A DNA stretch of 64,000 nt from Eonycteris spelaea (taxonomy: Eukaryota > Chordata > Mammalia > Chiroptera > Pteropodidae): NCBI GenBank assembly GCA_003508835.1, contig PUFA01000284.1, positions 514,501-578,500 on the forward strand. The letters are read 5' to 3'. A model generated the notes under the pieces. That model was not told the origin of the DNA, ran no database searches, and worked only from the letters and a program-made list of their open reading frames with translations. Position numbers and translations under genes: made by a program. Below, in pieces: positions 1-12,611 of the stretch. How positions within the stretch are numbered: position 1 is the first letter of the stretch; each line of letters starts with the position of its first letter.

Positions 1-1260
1 TTTAGGCTAAGGTGTTTGGATTTTATTTAGCAGCTAAAGGGTAGTAGAAAAAACTTTTAGCAGAGTAAAACAATGAAAGCAATGCTTTAAGAAGAATCTC
101 AATGTGGGATTTAGGGTATATAGCATCGATTGAAAAAAAATCAAGTCTGTAGGGGGAGACATATTAGGAAAATTATTGCAGTCATTTGGGTTTAACATTA
201 AGTGTCTGAAATAGAGGGTACCCATCTATTTTCTCCTCCTTTGTTTATAGGTAAAATTATAGAAATGAAGCTTCAATCTTTTCTTCCTTAATACATTTTT
301 TTGTCATTTTTTTCCATTGAGTTCTAATACTCTCTTCTCATCAAAACTTATTGTTAAGAAATTATCTTAAATTAATTTCTACTAAAATAGATGAATAATA
401 TCGTAATGCCTTAAGTAGAAGCAGGGCTTCTGCTTCTTAAAAGTTTTTGAGCCACAGACACCTTTGGGAATTTAATGAAAGCTAAGGGTTTTCTCTTTAG
501 AAAAATAAACATTCACAGTTAAATATAAAATATTTCAAATAATTTTACTGAATTCACACATATACTGAATCCTACACATGAATCCTTAGAAATACAGTAA
601 TCTTGAGGTCAAGCACCCTTATCCAAAAAAAAAAAAAAAAAGTCATTCTTATGGCATCTAAATATCCTTGTAGAAATCCAACATTTTTTTGAGAGAAGAG
701 CTTCCAAGTGCCCCTGAAATCATACTACTTAGACACTAACATCCATTTTGCCTATGAGAAACTCCACAGAACCACAGAACATAAGGTAGCTGGGCATAAA
801 GAAAATAAGAACTTCTTGGTTCTGTCCTTTCTTGTCTGCAGATCAAAGACACACTGGCAATTATTTTAAGAAATTTATTGTAGTTACCATAAAAAAGAAT
901 GTACACATATGAATAAAAATAAATTTATCCTTTATTCTCATTTGAGACTCAATCCCAGTGAAACCACATGGCAAGGGGTAGGAGGGAGGTATGAAGAAGA
1001 GTCTATTAGGCCCCCTGTTGTTCTTTCTCCCATATGATCATAATGTCTGGGACCCAACACTAGCAAAGAGCCCAGTGTGAGCTGTTTTCAGGGGCTGCAG
1101 GGAGCAGCCATGATTCACCAGTTCCTCTTTTGACCTCAAGCACACATTTGAGCTCTAACTGAGTCAGATTTGAGTACACTTACCTTGAAGCAGAAGGACT
1201 GCTTGGTGATGTTTAATTGAAATATAACAGAAACACTTGATAAAGGCTTAGAAAGAAGAG
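1..1260. other. Unassigned noncoding sequence
   Basis: AT-rich sequence without an open frame of note. The only distinct element is a pure A run at 625-641. No repeat family was recognised with confidence. Confidence 0.5.
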
Positions 1261-1618
1261 TTTAATGGACTGAACGTTTGTTTCTCCAAAATACTTCTGC
1301 TGAAATCTAATCCTCAATATTATGGTATTTGGAGATGAGGCCTTTGGGAGGTAATAAGGCCATGAGGGTGGAATCCTCATGAATAAGATTAGTTCCCTTA
1401 TAAGTAAAGGCCAAAGAGCTAGCTCTCACTTTATTTCCATCATATGAGGATTCAACGAGAAATCAACAGTCTGTAACTAAGAAGATTCTTTCCAGAACTC
1501 GACCTTGCTAGAGTTTGATCTGGGGACTTCTAGCCTCCACAACTGTGAGAAATAAATTTTTGTTGTTTATAAGTCACCCTCTCTATAATACTTTATTATA
1601 GCATCCTGAACTAAGACA
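1261..1618 (+). mobile_element. MLT1A-like solo LTR (ERVL-MaLR)
   Basis: The sequence follows the MLT1A/MST-type LTR pattern from end to end. It opens with 'tggactgaa'. It then has 'tatttggagatgaggcctt', 'gggaggtaataaggccatga', 'gacttctagcctcca' and 'aactgtgagaaataaa', and closes with 'actaagaca'. The AATAAA signal near 1551 sits where the LTR polyadenylation signal is expected. No internal retroviral sequence adjoins it, so this is a solo LTR. Divergence is high, which fits a placental-wide age. Confidence 0.8.
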
Positions 1619-1680
1619 GAGAGAGAGGAAAAGTTGAATAATTTTTATTAAATGACAACTGCATTACTTAGAGTCATGCC

Positions 1681-1828
1681 ACTAAAAGTGTAGTCCATGG
1701 ATCAGCAGCATCAGCATTACTTATGGATTTATTAGAAATGCATAATCTTGGACCCCACCCCAGACATGCTAAACTGAAATCTACATATTAACAAAACCCC
1801 CAGATGACACCAAATTAGGGTACAGCCT
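1681..1828 (+). mobile_element. MER5A-like hAT-Charlie element
   Basis: Diagnostic blocks are 'gtgtagtccatggatcagca', 'gcatcagcattact', 'ttagaaatgcata' and 'ggaccccaccccagac'. These are in the order of the MER5A consensus as I remember it. It is a non-autonomous DNA transposon relic and the right end is eroded. It lies in the opposite orientation to the copy at 2832-2967. Confidence 0.7.
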
Positions 1829-2219
1829 AAATTGCTGCATCAAGATTAAAAATAGGGTGGCTTAAACAACAAGAATTCATGCTTGTCTCACTGAACTGTC
1901 CAACAAAGAGAGCAGTTTAGAACAGGAAAGGAGGTTCCACAATACATACAACCTAAGCTCTGTCTCTGGGTCTAATGTATATGCAGCTGTTTTTGTAAAC
2001 TTTTAACCAAGGGGAGGGGAAAGAGCAAGAGACACACAAGCTCATTTCTTTTCTTTAGTGGTCTGACCAGAAATGGCACAATTTTATGTCTAGAACTCAC
2101 TAACACCTACCAAAAGGGAGATTACACAATACAGTCTTAAGCGAGGTGACCTTGTACCTTTATAAACTCAGGAGTCCACTATTTAAAAAATAATGGAAAA
2201 ATTAATATCAGCAGGTAGT

Positions 2220-2330
2220 CAGCAGTGTCTGTCACTCTTTTATGAGCCAGGCCATTTGCTATCTGGTCTTGACAATCCTATGAAGAAGATGCTTTGACCC
2301 CACTTTTTATATATAACCAAGACAAATTTT
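2220..2330 (-). repeat. Possible MIR fragment
   Basis: 'gagccaggccatttgctatc' followed by 'gacaatcctatgaagaagat' and a run resembling the MIR antisense 'cccattttacagatgagg' block. It is badly decayed and could be chance. Confidence 0.3.
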
Positions 2331-2749
2331 TTTAATCATCCTGGCCTTGAATTGTCCTGGAGTGATGTAAGAAGAAATCAAACTAGTCTGGTTTACATAT
2401 CTGAAGAGATTTTATTGATACTATGGCATCTCTTATCTCTGAGTTCTATGATGAGGATATCTAGATATCTCCTTCTTAGCTTAAAAGTATATTTTTAAAA
2501 TATGACATATAAATGAAAAAGGCCGTATTCCCCTTTCTTCCCAGTAGCCACCAGAGTTTCCAGGAAGTTGTATGATTGCCAATGAGAACTGTACCCTGAA
2601 CGTTTATCAACGACTATTTCTTGATGTCTCCTCATGAGCCAACAGTTTTTAAAACATTCTGTTTAAATTCATCATACCAAGGCTCTTGCTTGAACCCTCC
2701 CTTATGTCTAGCAGCAGTTGATCAGATGAACAGCAGAATCACTCTCTGC

Positions 2750-2812
2750 AAACTACTACATGCTTGGTATCTAGTAGGTGCTTCAAATACTTGCTGAATG
2801 AATAAAAGGCAG
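2750..2812 (+). repeat. L2 or MIR 3' end fragment
   Basis: 'ttggtatctagtaggtgctt' followed by 'ttgctgaatgaataaa' matches the shared L2 3' terminus (a 'cacatagtaggtgctcaata' type block ending in GAATGAATGAA). Confidence 0.5.
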
Positions 2813-2831
2813 GGATTCAGTTGTTCTAAGA

Positions 2832-2967
2832 CAGTGGTTCTATAATTAGCTTGCATCAGAATCACTTAGTTTCTAATTCAGTAGGTCTAGGATAGGGTCT
2901 GAAATTTTTCATTTGTAACAAGTTCTTAATTGATGCTGATGTAGTTGGTCCAGGGATAGAACCATTA
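2832..2967 (-). mobile_element. MER5A-like hAT-Charlie element
   Basis: The + strand reads 'cagtggttctataa', 'gcatcagaatcactta', 'attcagtaggtctagg', 'catttgtaacaagttc', 'tgatgctgatg' and 'gggatagaacca'. This is the reverse-complement order of MER5A. The two ends still show the terminal inverted repeat (cagtggttct against agaaccatt). No convincing 8-bp target duplication is visible. Confidence 0.7.
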
Positions 2968-3169
2968 ATGTAGAATTAAATGAAATTCCTCTTATCACCA
3001 AAGGGGGTTTGTTAATAGATAAAACACAAAGATTAAGGAAGGATGGTAAATTTGCTTTGTCTTAGAAAACAAAGTCTATACTTTAGAGATACATCATATA
3101 AATATTTTTATGATATATGATATTTATATGACTATATCATATAAATATTTTTTCATATGCCTTAGATCA

Positions 3170-3292
3170 CTCAATATTAAAATAAGAATAATATCTCCCT
3201 CTTAAGCTTTCTTTGAGGATCAAATATAAATAAAGTGCCTGGTACCTGGGCATATAGCGTTCTCACTAAAGTATAGCTACCATTATTATCAG
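3170..3292 (+). repeat. MIR 3' half
   Basis: 'ctttgaggatcaaatataaa' followed by 'aaagtgcctggtacctgggc' matches the MIR block around 'gaggattaaatgag' and 'cagtgcctggcacatag'. Diverged. Confidence 0.5.
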
Positions 3293-3759
3293 AACTCTTT
3301 ATACAAAACAATTAGCAGTGTAGATCATCTGAACTATACAGGGTCAGCAGAAGACCTTTTTTCAAGGTATAATTTACTTAATACCCAGTTTCACTAAAAG
3401 TTTCATTAAGTGAATATATTTCTCCCAGAATTATGTTCTATAAATCATGATAATTTGTTTTACCTTGCTATGTAAATATGAGTCACTATGAAGTATAGTT
3501 CCATTATTTTATTTTAAATGTTAAAAAAATATCTGATCATATGGGCTATGTAAGATCTTTATTACTGAATTACATTAGATCCACCAACCCAGGTAATAGA
3601 AAAGGTAAAAATTAGCCCATAGGCCCTTTTAATTGCAATAATAAATTTTCAATGCTTTGGAGTTTAAACTTTAGAATTTAAAGATTTCTACCCATTGAAT
3701 GTTTAAGTAAAATTTGTGAACTATGCTAGAAGGCTTTTGCATACAATACCACTTGCAAG

Positions 3760-3958
3760 GTGCTTCATAATCACTTTTTATCAGTGCCTCTTAATAAGAG
3801 TTCTTTAAAATAGGTCAGTAATACGTCCATAATTTTGCAAATGTAGATGATAAGGGACCTGCCTGAGGTTATACGGCACACTGTTAGCAGCTTATAGATC
3901 TGAGTTTTCAGACCCTGACATTCTGTTCTCCCACAACAGCCCAAACTGCCTCACTACA
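3760..3958 (-). repeat. MIR SINE
   Basis: The + strand has 'gataagggacctgcctgagg', 'ttatacggcacactgttagc' and 'gatctgagttttcagaccct'. This is the antisense MIR order (ctgaggcacag, gtcacacagctag, gaacccaggc). Confidence 0.6.
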
Positions 3959-3995
3959 CTATAAATTATTGATTTGAAACCACACTGTTACCTTA

Positions 3996-4250
3996 ATGAG
4001 CAAGGAGTGTGTTATGAAATTTCATGGATTTACAGGTTCTGACCTAGTTTATATTAATAATACCTTACATTTTTATAGCACTTTATTGTGTTCAAAGTCA
4101 TTTTACATAATTTGCTCATTTGAGCCTAACGCCCTCACAAGGGAGGAATCAGATTCCCTGAAGAGAAGCTCTGCTCAAGTTAACCAGTTGCAAAGATAAG
4201 AGCTCAGTTCTCATGATTCACTCTTTTCACCTCACCACTGCTGCCTCTAG
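3996..4250 (-). repeat. MIR-family SINE
   Basis: 'tttatagcactttattgtgt', 'tcaaagtcattttacata' and 'gctcatttgagcctaacgcc' followed by a decayed 'gaggaatcagattccctga' match antisense MIR/MIRc. A 67-codon open frame here is explained by the repeat and is not a gene. Confidence 0.5.
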
Positions 4251-4359
4251 TTTATTCCAAGAATACTATGTGTTCAGTGACATATAGAAAAATAATCCGA
4301 TCAAAACAAAGGAAAAATTGTGCTAATATTTCAAGCGTATTACATCACTTACCAATTGG

Positions 4360-4505
4360 GTGAGTTTCTTAAACTCTCTCAGCCATAGTTTGCTAGGTGC
4401 TAAAATTGAGATTACAATAATGGCTATCTCGTAGGGTCACTGAGAGTGCCAACAAGGTGACATGTGTGAATAGCTTAGGATAGTGCTCAGTACCTAGTAA
4501 ATTCT
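4360..4505 (+). repeat. MIR SINE
   Basis: 'gggtgagtttcttaaactct', 'ctcagccatagttt', 'aattgagattacaataatgg' and 'tagtgctcagtacctagtaa' reproduce the central and 3' parts of MIR in the sense direction. Confidence 0.6.
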
Positions 4506-4585
4506 CAGTAAATTAAAACAATTATCAAAAAAGCATAAGGATGTTGGTTCCATTGTGGAAGAAGTATCCAATTATACTACATTTA

Positions 4586-4692
4586 GAAAAGCTCTAGAAT
4601 ATGGCACATTCATAGTTGAGTTTGATTCCCAACCCTGACCTGTTATCCTATAACTTTGGACAAGTTGCTTAATATATCTATGTTGGTTTTTA
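4586..4692 (+). repeat. MIR 5' and core fragment
   Basis: 'gttgagtttgattcccaacc' and 'tataactttggacaagttgc' match the MIR 5'-core block ('gggttcgaatcc' and 'gtgaccttgggcaagttac'). Confidence 0.45.
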
Positions 4693-5159
4693 AATGGAAC
4701 AACTAATGTGGAATCTTAATTGTGCTTTGTTATCTAACCAGGTAAGTTTCCCATTTAACATTAGTCCCCTCTTTCATTCAGGATGCCACTGTAATCATTA
4801 CTGTCTTCCTGACCACTGGCTTTTAAGAACATACTATATCTCAAATCTATGGATTCATATTAAAACTGTTTGCTGATATAACTAAGTTTTTTAAAAGTAT
4901 AGCTAATAGGAAACATTATTGGAAGGACTCTACCAGAATCTAGGTCTTTCAAAAACATTATTTCCATTTTAAATTCTCATTAGTGGCTTTCTGTGAGGTT
5001 GATTCAATTTGAACTTAGGGTTTTTAAGGCCCAAAAAGAATTGGGCCAAAATGACTTTTTCTCCTATCTCGCCTTGGATCCTTTGACTTTTCTCTACTTG
5101 CTCTCTGTTGGTGTTCTCAATACTCCTGTGGCTCCAGGGTTGAAGTATCAGTTATCCTT

Positions 5160-5945
5160 AACTCATTCCTCTTTTAAGCCTCCATACCATCTATTGACAA
5201 GTCTCTTTGAGTCTACCTCTCCAACATCTGTCATAGGCAATTCTTCATTATTTTCTCTCAACCCTGTTAATAATGTGTTGAATTGTCTACTGCTTTTGGT
5301 CTCCATCACCAACCTGTATCATATTGCCAGAATATTCTTAAATTCTTCCTAAAGGATAATTGGATTATGACATTCCCTGTACTCCCTCACTCCCTGCCTA
5401 AAACTATTGATGGGGTAGAGTGGAAAAGGGAAGGAGAGAATAAGGGAAGAGAGAGGACGAGAGGAAAGGAGAGGAAAGGGGAGGGTAGCAGAGGAGAGAA
5501 GAAAGAAGAGAAGAGGAAGAAGAAGAAAGGTATAAAGTCTAGACTTTAAGCTCACTTTCTGGTTAAAAATAGCGTTTTCTTTATCAGTCCTCCATCATGT
5601 AGCAAATGATGTTCCATTTGCATATCTTTGTTTATAATGTCTTCTCCAAATAAAATACTTGCTCCTCCTCTGCTGCCTGATGAGATTCTATCATTTGAGA
5701 ACATTCTCAACTTGATGGAGCTGTTCTTCATTCTATAAACTGAAAATGATTTCTCTCTTTAACTCCCCATAACACTTGCTTGTAACATTTTGCATGTCAT
5801 AGTTAAATAATGTATTATAAGAATGTTAGCACAGATTTTAGTTCTGATGAATTATTAGCTCTTTGAAGTTGGAGTTTATTTTATTCATATCACAATGCTT
5901 AACCAAGCTCATTTAACATTCAGATGTATATAAATGTGTTTATTC
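5160..5945 (+). repeat. L2 LINE 3' region, interrupted by a purine tract
   Basis: Two segments follow L2 order. At 5160-5415 the sequence tracks the L2 stretch rich in 'cctcc', 'ctgcct' and 'tcatgtcactccc'-like blocks. At 5640-5945 it shows 'taactccccataacacttgc', 'ttagctctttgaagttggag' and 'catcacaatgctt', which match the L2 3' UTR. Between them, 5418-5530 is an (A/G)-only tract. The open frames at 4993-5352 and 5283-5549 lie in this relic and its purine tract. I see no reason to call them genes. Confidence 0.5.
5418..5530 (+). repeat. GA-rich low-complexity tract
   Basis: An almost pure purine stretch with irregular GGAGA, GGAAA and GAAGA units. It interrupts the surrounding L2 relic. The Lys/Glu/Arg-rich and Ser/Leu/Pro-rich open frames on the two strands are by-products. 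Confidence 0.8.
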
Positions 5946-6119
5946 AACATAATGTCAGATAATTAAGATGATCATTATACTACCATTGAGAACTTATAAA
6001 TCTGATGAATTTTAACTTTTTCACAGTAGCTAGGTTGGAAAGTTCTACATTTAATGTAGTAATGTCATCACTATTTTAATATTTGTGAATAATCTGAAGT
6101 CAATATATTTTTTTTAATT

Positions 6120-6206
6120 TCAGTGGGTACCTAGGATTTATAATGCAGTGCCTGGCATATAGTAAGTAAGTCTATAAGTAACTGTTGAATGACTAAATAA
6201 ATAAAA
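6120..6206 (+). repeat. L2 3' terminus
   Basis: 'gcagtgcctggcatatagta' followed by 'gttgaatgactaaataaata' is the L2 3' end, with the terminal GAATGA-type repeat. Confidence 0.6.
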
Positions 6207-6209
6207 GAA

Positions 6210-9200
6210 CATTTTTGGCTTATCTTGTTGTGGCTCTAAAAGTATGTTTAATAATGGCAAATGTTCATTTTTTAATGGTGGCTTTTCCTTTTTGAAAATA
6301 GCCAACAATTGTGAGCAAAACTTGATGTTTAATATTAGTAATCAAGCTGATTAAAGCAATTTTTGACCACAATAATGAGAAATTATAAAGTGAAAGGATT
6401 GATTCTTATGCCAATTCTAAAATCTTTTAACACAGTATTTCTTTAATCATAACTTACATTAGTTCTAATCAAAACATATTTAGGAATTGTGTTGTTGAAA
6501 CATATTTAGAAATAGTCTGTCTCTGTTGTTGCCTATTTTATATTTTGCTGATTTGCTATTTTAACACACCATATAAAGAATCACTTCTTTGTCTATCCTT
6601 TCAATGTTATCAGTCAACATCTAAACTTAAAATTAAGTAATAAATGACAAATATTGAAATCACAGTATGTGTGAAGTCAGGATTGAACATCATGGTTAAT
6701 CAGGCTCTGTGGATACATGGGATCTGCAAGTGGGAACTGTGTGTATATGATTCCACTGAAATTGAGATAAACACTTTTCTTCATATAGCTTTATGTACAA
6801 TAGGGAAAACCTGACAAACTGAAGAATTTACGTGGTTCATAATAGTCAATTTTGAATAGGTATCTACCTTCCTTGTTCTTTACCAAACAAAACATAGGAC
6901 AAAGTATTAAAGATCTACCTGCAGAGAAGCTGCATTCTAGATTATCTAGGGAAAACAGAAAGTCCAGTGAGTTTTAGAAGGGGCAAATATTTAGGATATT
7001 TTATATAAAGCTTTGTCTGCAAGGAGGGTGATAGAACAAGTTCTCTGTTTCATTTATAAATAGAGATAAGATTTTTTCTTTTCATTTTTATGGCCATGAT
7101 ATTCTAAAATGATAATAAGAAGCAGAAAAACTTGTGCATAATCTGAATGATATTTGTTTCACCCCAGAGTATTCAGTGCTTCTTAATATCATCAAATCAT
7201 TAGCTCCATGTGGCAGAATGTATGCCATGTTATTTTCTTTGAATTTATACCACAACTTTTGACATAATTTCTTACATGTAGTTGGTATCTAATTCATATT
7301 TGCTGAAACAAACACATTAACTTTAAAATATTGGAGTGAGAGACATATTTTAATTTGGCAACACTAAAACAATAGAGATAGAACTTCAATGCTGCTTCCT
7401 CTCGTAATCCAGCATTCCTCGAAAAAAGGCTGCATTCAAATAAACTATGAAATTTATGGATCTCTCCTAACTATCTACAGTATCGATCCAAAAATATCAC
7501 TAAATTGTCCAAAACCAATCACTATGTTTTATCTAAGCTTTGCAAAAAAAATTATTTTGATCATAGAATCACTTTGGCAAAGAATTCCTATTAGCATTTC
7601 ATATACATTTGGTAGTACCTAGTTGAAAAGGCTATCTTAACCATCCATTTCCAAAATACATGGCCAGGCTATTTCACCTAGCCTTGTAGTTTGGAAAAAT
7701 CTGAAGAGATATGAAGAATTTCTGGCTCATGATTTGCAAAGCATGAGCTTGTATTGTCAAAGTATTCTCCTTCAAGGACTCCAAATGATCAAATAGTTCT
7801 GGTTAGGCCTCTCAATGGTGGAAAATACACCACAGATTGCTGTGCTGCAATAAGGCATTTCTGCCTCTCTACTGCTACTACAGTTAAGACTTGACTTTTT
7901 TCCACATTCTGCTCCCATTCACAGATGAGCATTAGAGAGAATTTGGAAATGGAAGGCCTTTATGTCTGCCGTGAACAGGGTCAATTCAGTGTGGCAGCTG
8001 TGAGCTGGTGACATAGACTTATATTGACACAACCCACTTTTTTGCTGCAGAATCACAAAGTGAAAGCACCCGGGGCTCTTCTGCCGTTTTCAATAAGATA
8101 CGAATTTTTCTCTTCCTTGTATTAAGCAGAGATCTGTCATCTTGACTTGTACACTAAATGGTCCATTCTGACTGCCTTGTTTGTGTCCAATCCCAGCCAG
8201 AATCCAGAAACATGTGTTAACATTCGGCATGTTTGGGGGCTAGTTGGAAGGGCCTGAGGCAAGACTCCCTGATGCCTGCTGGAGGCTAGTCAATAATCAT
8301 TAGCCCTTCAAGTGGTGGATGCCCAACATAAACTGTATTTATTTATTTAAAAAAATCTTTAAGCCACAGGGAAAGGCATTTTAGAGAACGCAGTTTGCCA
8401 GCAGTTACTGGCAATAAAGTACAGTTATGAGGGAGTGGGAGGCTGACAGAGGGGGCGCTGTTCTCAATGGAAAGAATGGAAAGTCATCGAAGTAAATTAA
8501 TTAGCTTGTGTACAGCAATACCACCTAGAAACCTTGCAGTTATTTTTACAGCCAACCTTCCAAAGTTCATCACTCAGCCCCTGTACCCCAAATAACACAT
8601 CAAATTATTATATATACAAAGCACTTGCATGGGTTAAATCAGCAAATTAAGTAGAAAGGGTGACTTCGTAGCGCTTTCACTCTGAAAGAGACAAATTGAG
8701 GACACTGAAATTAATAAAAGAATGAATAGAACTACAGACAACTTTTAAAATATTGGCTATATCTGAGCTAAATAGGATATGTTTTATATAGCACAACTAT
8801 TTCAATAGTGGAAAGTGAAGAATGCATATTGCATACAGAGCTTATCAGATAAGAAATTGTGTATTTAATTGTATTTTCTACTCCTATTAAAATCAATTAT
8901 CTCTCTCCAAATTCTAACACCACAATCTACACTATATCTGTAAGTCAGGGAAGCCCATCAAATGAGTTGTGGCGCACATTCATTTATCCCTTAATTAAAC
9001 AAAGCTTTGTGATTCTCTGCCTTGAACACAGCTTTGTGCCAGGAACATATCTCCTAATATAGAGACCAACGCTTTCAGGCAAGAAAGAAAATTATCAGTT
9101 TGGCTACCGGAGTAATTTTCCCAAAAAGCAAATAAATATTAAGAATCTTAAATCTAAACCCATTAATTTGTTAACTTTTACTTACATAATTATGCATAAT

Positions 9201-9720
9201 ATCAACATCAGTTTTAAACCCAAGAGTGTAAATTATCATGCATTTCTTCTGGTCTGTCTTTTAGCTTCTCACTCAGTTGACATTTCCACTTGAAGCTTTG
9301 CCTAAAAACCATTCCCTGTAGAACTGGGTTTCTTTTTGGATCTGGGTTGAGAAGAGGCCAACTAGAGGAAAATAAGGCAAAAAGGATGAAATCAAAAGAT
9401 CCAGAGGGGAAGCCAGGGTGCAGCCAAGCACCATCCAAAATAAAGAGTCTTGGAGAAGAGCCATAATGTATACGACCAGAGTCCACCTGAAGCACCAATC
9501 CAAAAGGCAAAAAGATGGAAGAGAATTTCAAAACACAAGATGGAAACAAGGATTATCTGAACAAGGGAATGGGACCTGAAAGATAAGTAAGTGGGTAGAC
9601 CATGAATGGACTCACTGAGACTTCAGGATAAAGCTCTCCCTTCCTTCTGGTGGTAGCACTAGATTATTAAAAATGTGGAACTGGTAAAAATAAGGTAGGC
9701 TGTATCAGAAATAGAGGTAA
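6210..9720. other. Mostly unassigned sequence with a repeat-free block
   Basis: No recognisable repeat from 6210 to 7780. From about 7780 to 8720 base composition is more even and free of simple repeats or known elements, which is the appearance of a conserved noncoding block. Conservation cannot be judged from one genome. The overlapping minus-strand frames at 9214-9549 show no recognisable protein. Confidence 0.4.
8442..8460 (+). promoter_or_regulatory. CTCF-like core motif
   Basis: 'gagggggcgctg' matches the invariant AGGGGGCGCT half of the CTCF consensus. The upstream CCA part is not matched. It is one of few CpG-containing GC-rich words in this AT-rich part. It was read by eye only and binding is unproven. 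Confidence 0.3.
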
Positions 9721-9724
9721 CACA

Positions 9725-9950
9725 AATCTTGGATTTGAATATTATATTCAATTCCCACTAATTACTACTTATGCTACTTTAGGGACATTGCCTAACTTCT
9801 CTCAGGGTTCTTAGTTTTCTCATCTGGAAAATAATAATACTATACCTTACCTCACAACTGATGATAGGATTAAATAAAACAATGTATATGATTTGTAAAA
9901 CAGTGATTAGGATACATAGTATGCAGTGTATGGTTAGCTGGTTTTGTTAA
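9725..9950 (+). repeat. MIR SINE
   Basis: A near full-length MIR order is visible: 'gggacattgcctaacttctc', 'cttagttttctcatctggaa', 'aataataatactatacctta', 'ggattaaataaaacaatgta' and 'cagtgattaggatacatagt'. Confidence 0.75.
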
Positions 9951-10639
9951 TATTAATAATTTTATATTAATAATATCATAGAAGAGTTTTTATTTCCTAC
10001 AGACAGCTACAGCAAAGTGGGAAGAAAATAATTATTCTAAAGTCCATAGTCAAGGGCTGCACAGCTTAAAATTTCATTTACTTATAGTTTCTTTTCTTTC
10101 CCAAGTTGTGAAAATATGTCATCACAGTCAGGGCCAATGTAATATGGAGACACACATGTGTGGAAAAGCATAGTGGGAGTCATCAGAGGGCACAATGTGC
10201 AGTGCTACCAGGAAGAAGCAGAGACCTCCCCTGGATCCTGAGGTCATGATAATAAAAACCAAGGCATCCAGAGTCTTCTAGCCCACAATGTTGCGGGGGT
10301 CATTTCAAGGCTCTTATCATTGTATTTAAATAACTGATGCTTGACTTTTATACCTAAACCCAACAAATAAAGAAAAAGGATTGTGAAATAGATTAAAACC
10401 CTCTGTACTCATTTGAGTCACTTCAGCTCTAGGTCTTCTCTGGGCAGAAATTTTACACTTCTTGATTGGCATCACAGATTTGATATTCCAGGTCTTCTTA
10501 TTTTCTCCACCCGCATGGGTTTTAAAGGTATTGTAATCAGTCATGAATTAGAGTTATTCCCCTTTCTTCCTTTAGGAGAGAAGTTGGCATAAAGTGCTCA
10601 ACCAATTTTGACTGAAGGAATAAATGAATAAATGAATGG

Positions 10640-10725
10640 GGGTGTTTGTAGAGAGCAAGATCCATGTCTTATTCCTTTTTATATCACCCTTTATGTGGAG
10701 TCTGACATATAAAAAATGTGTGAAA
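10640..10725 (+). repeat. Possible L2 3' UTR fragment
   Basis: 'gagcaagatccatgtcttat' followed by 'gtggagtctgacatata' resembles the L2 block 'gagctccatgagggcaggg' followed by 'gcctggcacata'. Weak. Confidence 0.3.
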
Positions 10726-11060
10726 AATACTAATTTGAAATGCATGATGATTGAATTGCTGCTTGTTTTACTTTCTGGCACTTTAACTTTTATTTGATTT
10801 CAAAGATTCCTTTAATGAGGTTCAATATTTTCCCCACTACACTTGAGTTCCTTCTCCAAACATATTTAGATCTCTTATGGTCTTTTCTTATTTTGGTGAC
10901 AAATTCCAAGTATATCAGGAAGGTATAATTTAAAACTTTCCCTTTCATAAACTATTACATAATTTTCAAACCAATCAGTTTCTGTTTGAATGAACAGTTT
11001 TCTGCCATCTTAAACAAGTGCTTTAGCTTTCTTTAGCTCTTTATGAATACATGTGCACGT

Positions 11061-11061
<1 letters not shown>

Positions 11062-11104
<43 letters not shown>
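11062..11104 (+). repeat. (CA)n microsatellite
   Basis: About 21 uninterrupted CA units. It is flanked on the left by a 'gtgcacgtgcac' palindrome. Confidence 0.97.
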
Positions 11105-11106
<2 letters not shown>

Positions 11107-11109
11107 CAT

Positions 11110-12610
11110 ATTACTTGAACTATGGAGCAAGAAGTCATAACCTTGGATTGACCTTGGCCAATTAGAGTGTCAGTCATGTAGATGTGTTTTGTTGGTATAC
11201 TCTCTCATGGAGATTTTTTTAAGGAAAACTAAATTGCAGCACATTTATAATTCAGCATTATTTTCTCAGATTAGAATTGCTTTCCCCATATGTCAGAATG
11301 GAATTGCTGACAGAATAGCGAAAAGCAATCTAGGCACTAAGAGAAAACCTCTCTCATGGATACCATCTAGAAGCCCAGCTGGGTACAAATGAATTGAAAG
11401 CTACGGCATCAGTCTGGAAAATCCCTTTCCCAAAACTGTTTCTGTAAGTCAGGATGGGGAAAGAGAAAAACTGCTTTTAAAAAATATTTTGCAATCATGC
11501 CAAGATATAAAGCAATGTTTCTGTTTAAAGGGAAAGGGGTTCTCTTAGTGTGTAAAAGAAACTCCAAATCACATTATGGTAATGAAATTGAAATTAACTA
11601 GAGAGCAATAAAAGTAGTCACAAAGGCAAAGTTAATGCTTAAGAAGTACCCAGAGGTCCTTAAGAATGTGAGTATGAAGAGAGAAGTTGAGGAAAAGAGG
11701 CAATGAGTGTCCTCAAGGTAACAGCATAGGAGTCTCATGGACAATACTTGGAGGCAGGTGTGTGTCAGTAGAATGTTTTTTCAACCTAGGAAGGTGTAGG
11801 GATCTTCATTCACACTTTCTATATCTAAGCATAAAATAGAAAAATCTCCAACTTTCCATAGCCCCAAGCTAGGTTCATATTTTCTGTCCTTTCCCCAGAA
11901 AATTATTATTCTGTTGTCTTTGCTTGTTCCTGACTTGGATTCTTTTTCTTGCCCTGCCACTTTTTCTTGCCTCTTCAGTTCTGTGCCCAAGGAGTTTTCT
12001 CAATATGATCCAGATATTTTGTACCAGCTCAACTCTCTACTTCTCTCCTTTTTATGAAGAACTTCATTGCTGAGTAAAAAGAGTTAAATAAATAACAGCA
12101 GAAAAGAACGGCTCATTGGAATGTCCACCATCAGCTGCTGAGACCCAATCTTTACTTTTTGGTTTTCTTAGCTTAAAGTCATTTGTGGAAACCCCTTTTG
12201 TGTAGATAGTTTTCTACTTTGCTTTGGTGTGAGTCAAAACCCCAAATTAAACAGCCAAGTATTACAAATACCCTCTCTCCTAACCATGTCTACAGAACCA
12301 AAATCAGGTAATAATACAAATTAAAATGAACAAAGATAAAGACAGTTATGCCTTTATTCTTACTTGAAGTTATTCGATCAATACATAATACATTTATGTC
12401 ACCTTGGTTGTGCCGTCCTGGCTCCTTCATAGCACGGTGAAAGAACTTTTCTTCTTGACCCTCAGCAGGAAGCCAGAATAGCAACATTGCAACTGAGATT
12501 TGTAAACAACCTAGTATTTCCAAGAAGCTTCTTATAAACTACTATCTTATTAGACATTAGGATCCAGTAGGTTACAGGGACAATCTGGTCCATTTTTCTC
12601 CATATTCTGC
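11110..12610. other. Unassigned noncoding sequence
   Basis: No repeat family or gene-like signal was recognised. Open frames of 67 to 77 codons have no familiar protein content. Confidence 0.4.
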
Positions 12611-12611
12611 T

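Noticed and set aside
4993..5352. 119-codon open frame
   Set aside because: Lacks a convincing protein signature, and its 3' half follows an L2 relic.
9214..9549. Overlapping 111- and 76-codon minus-strand frames
   Set aside because: Two overlapping frames in the same stretch without a recognisable domain, splice context or codon bias. Left unassigned.
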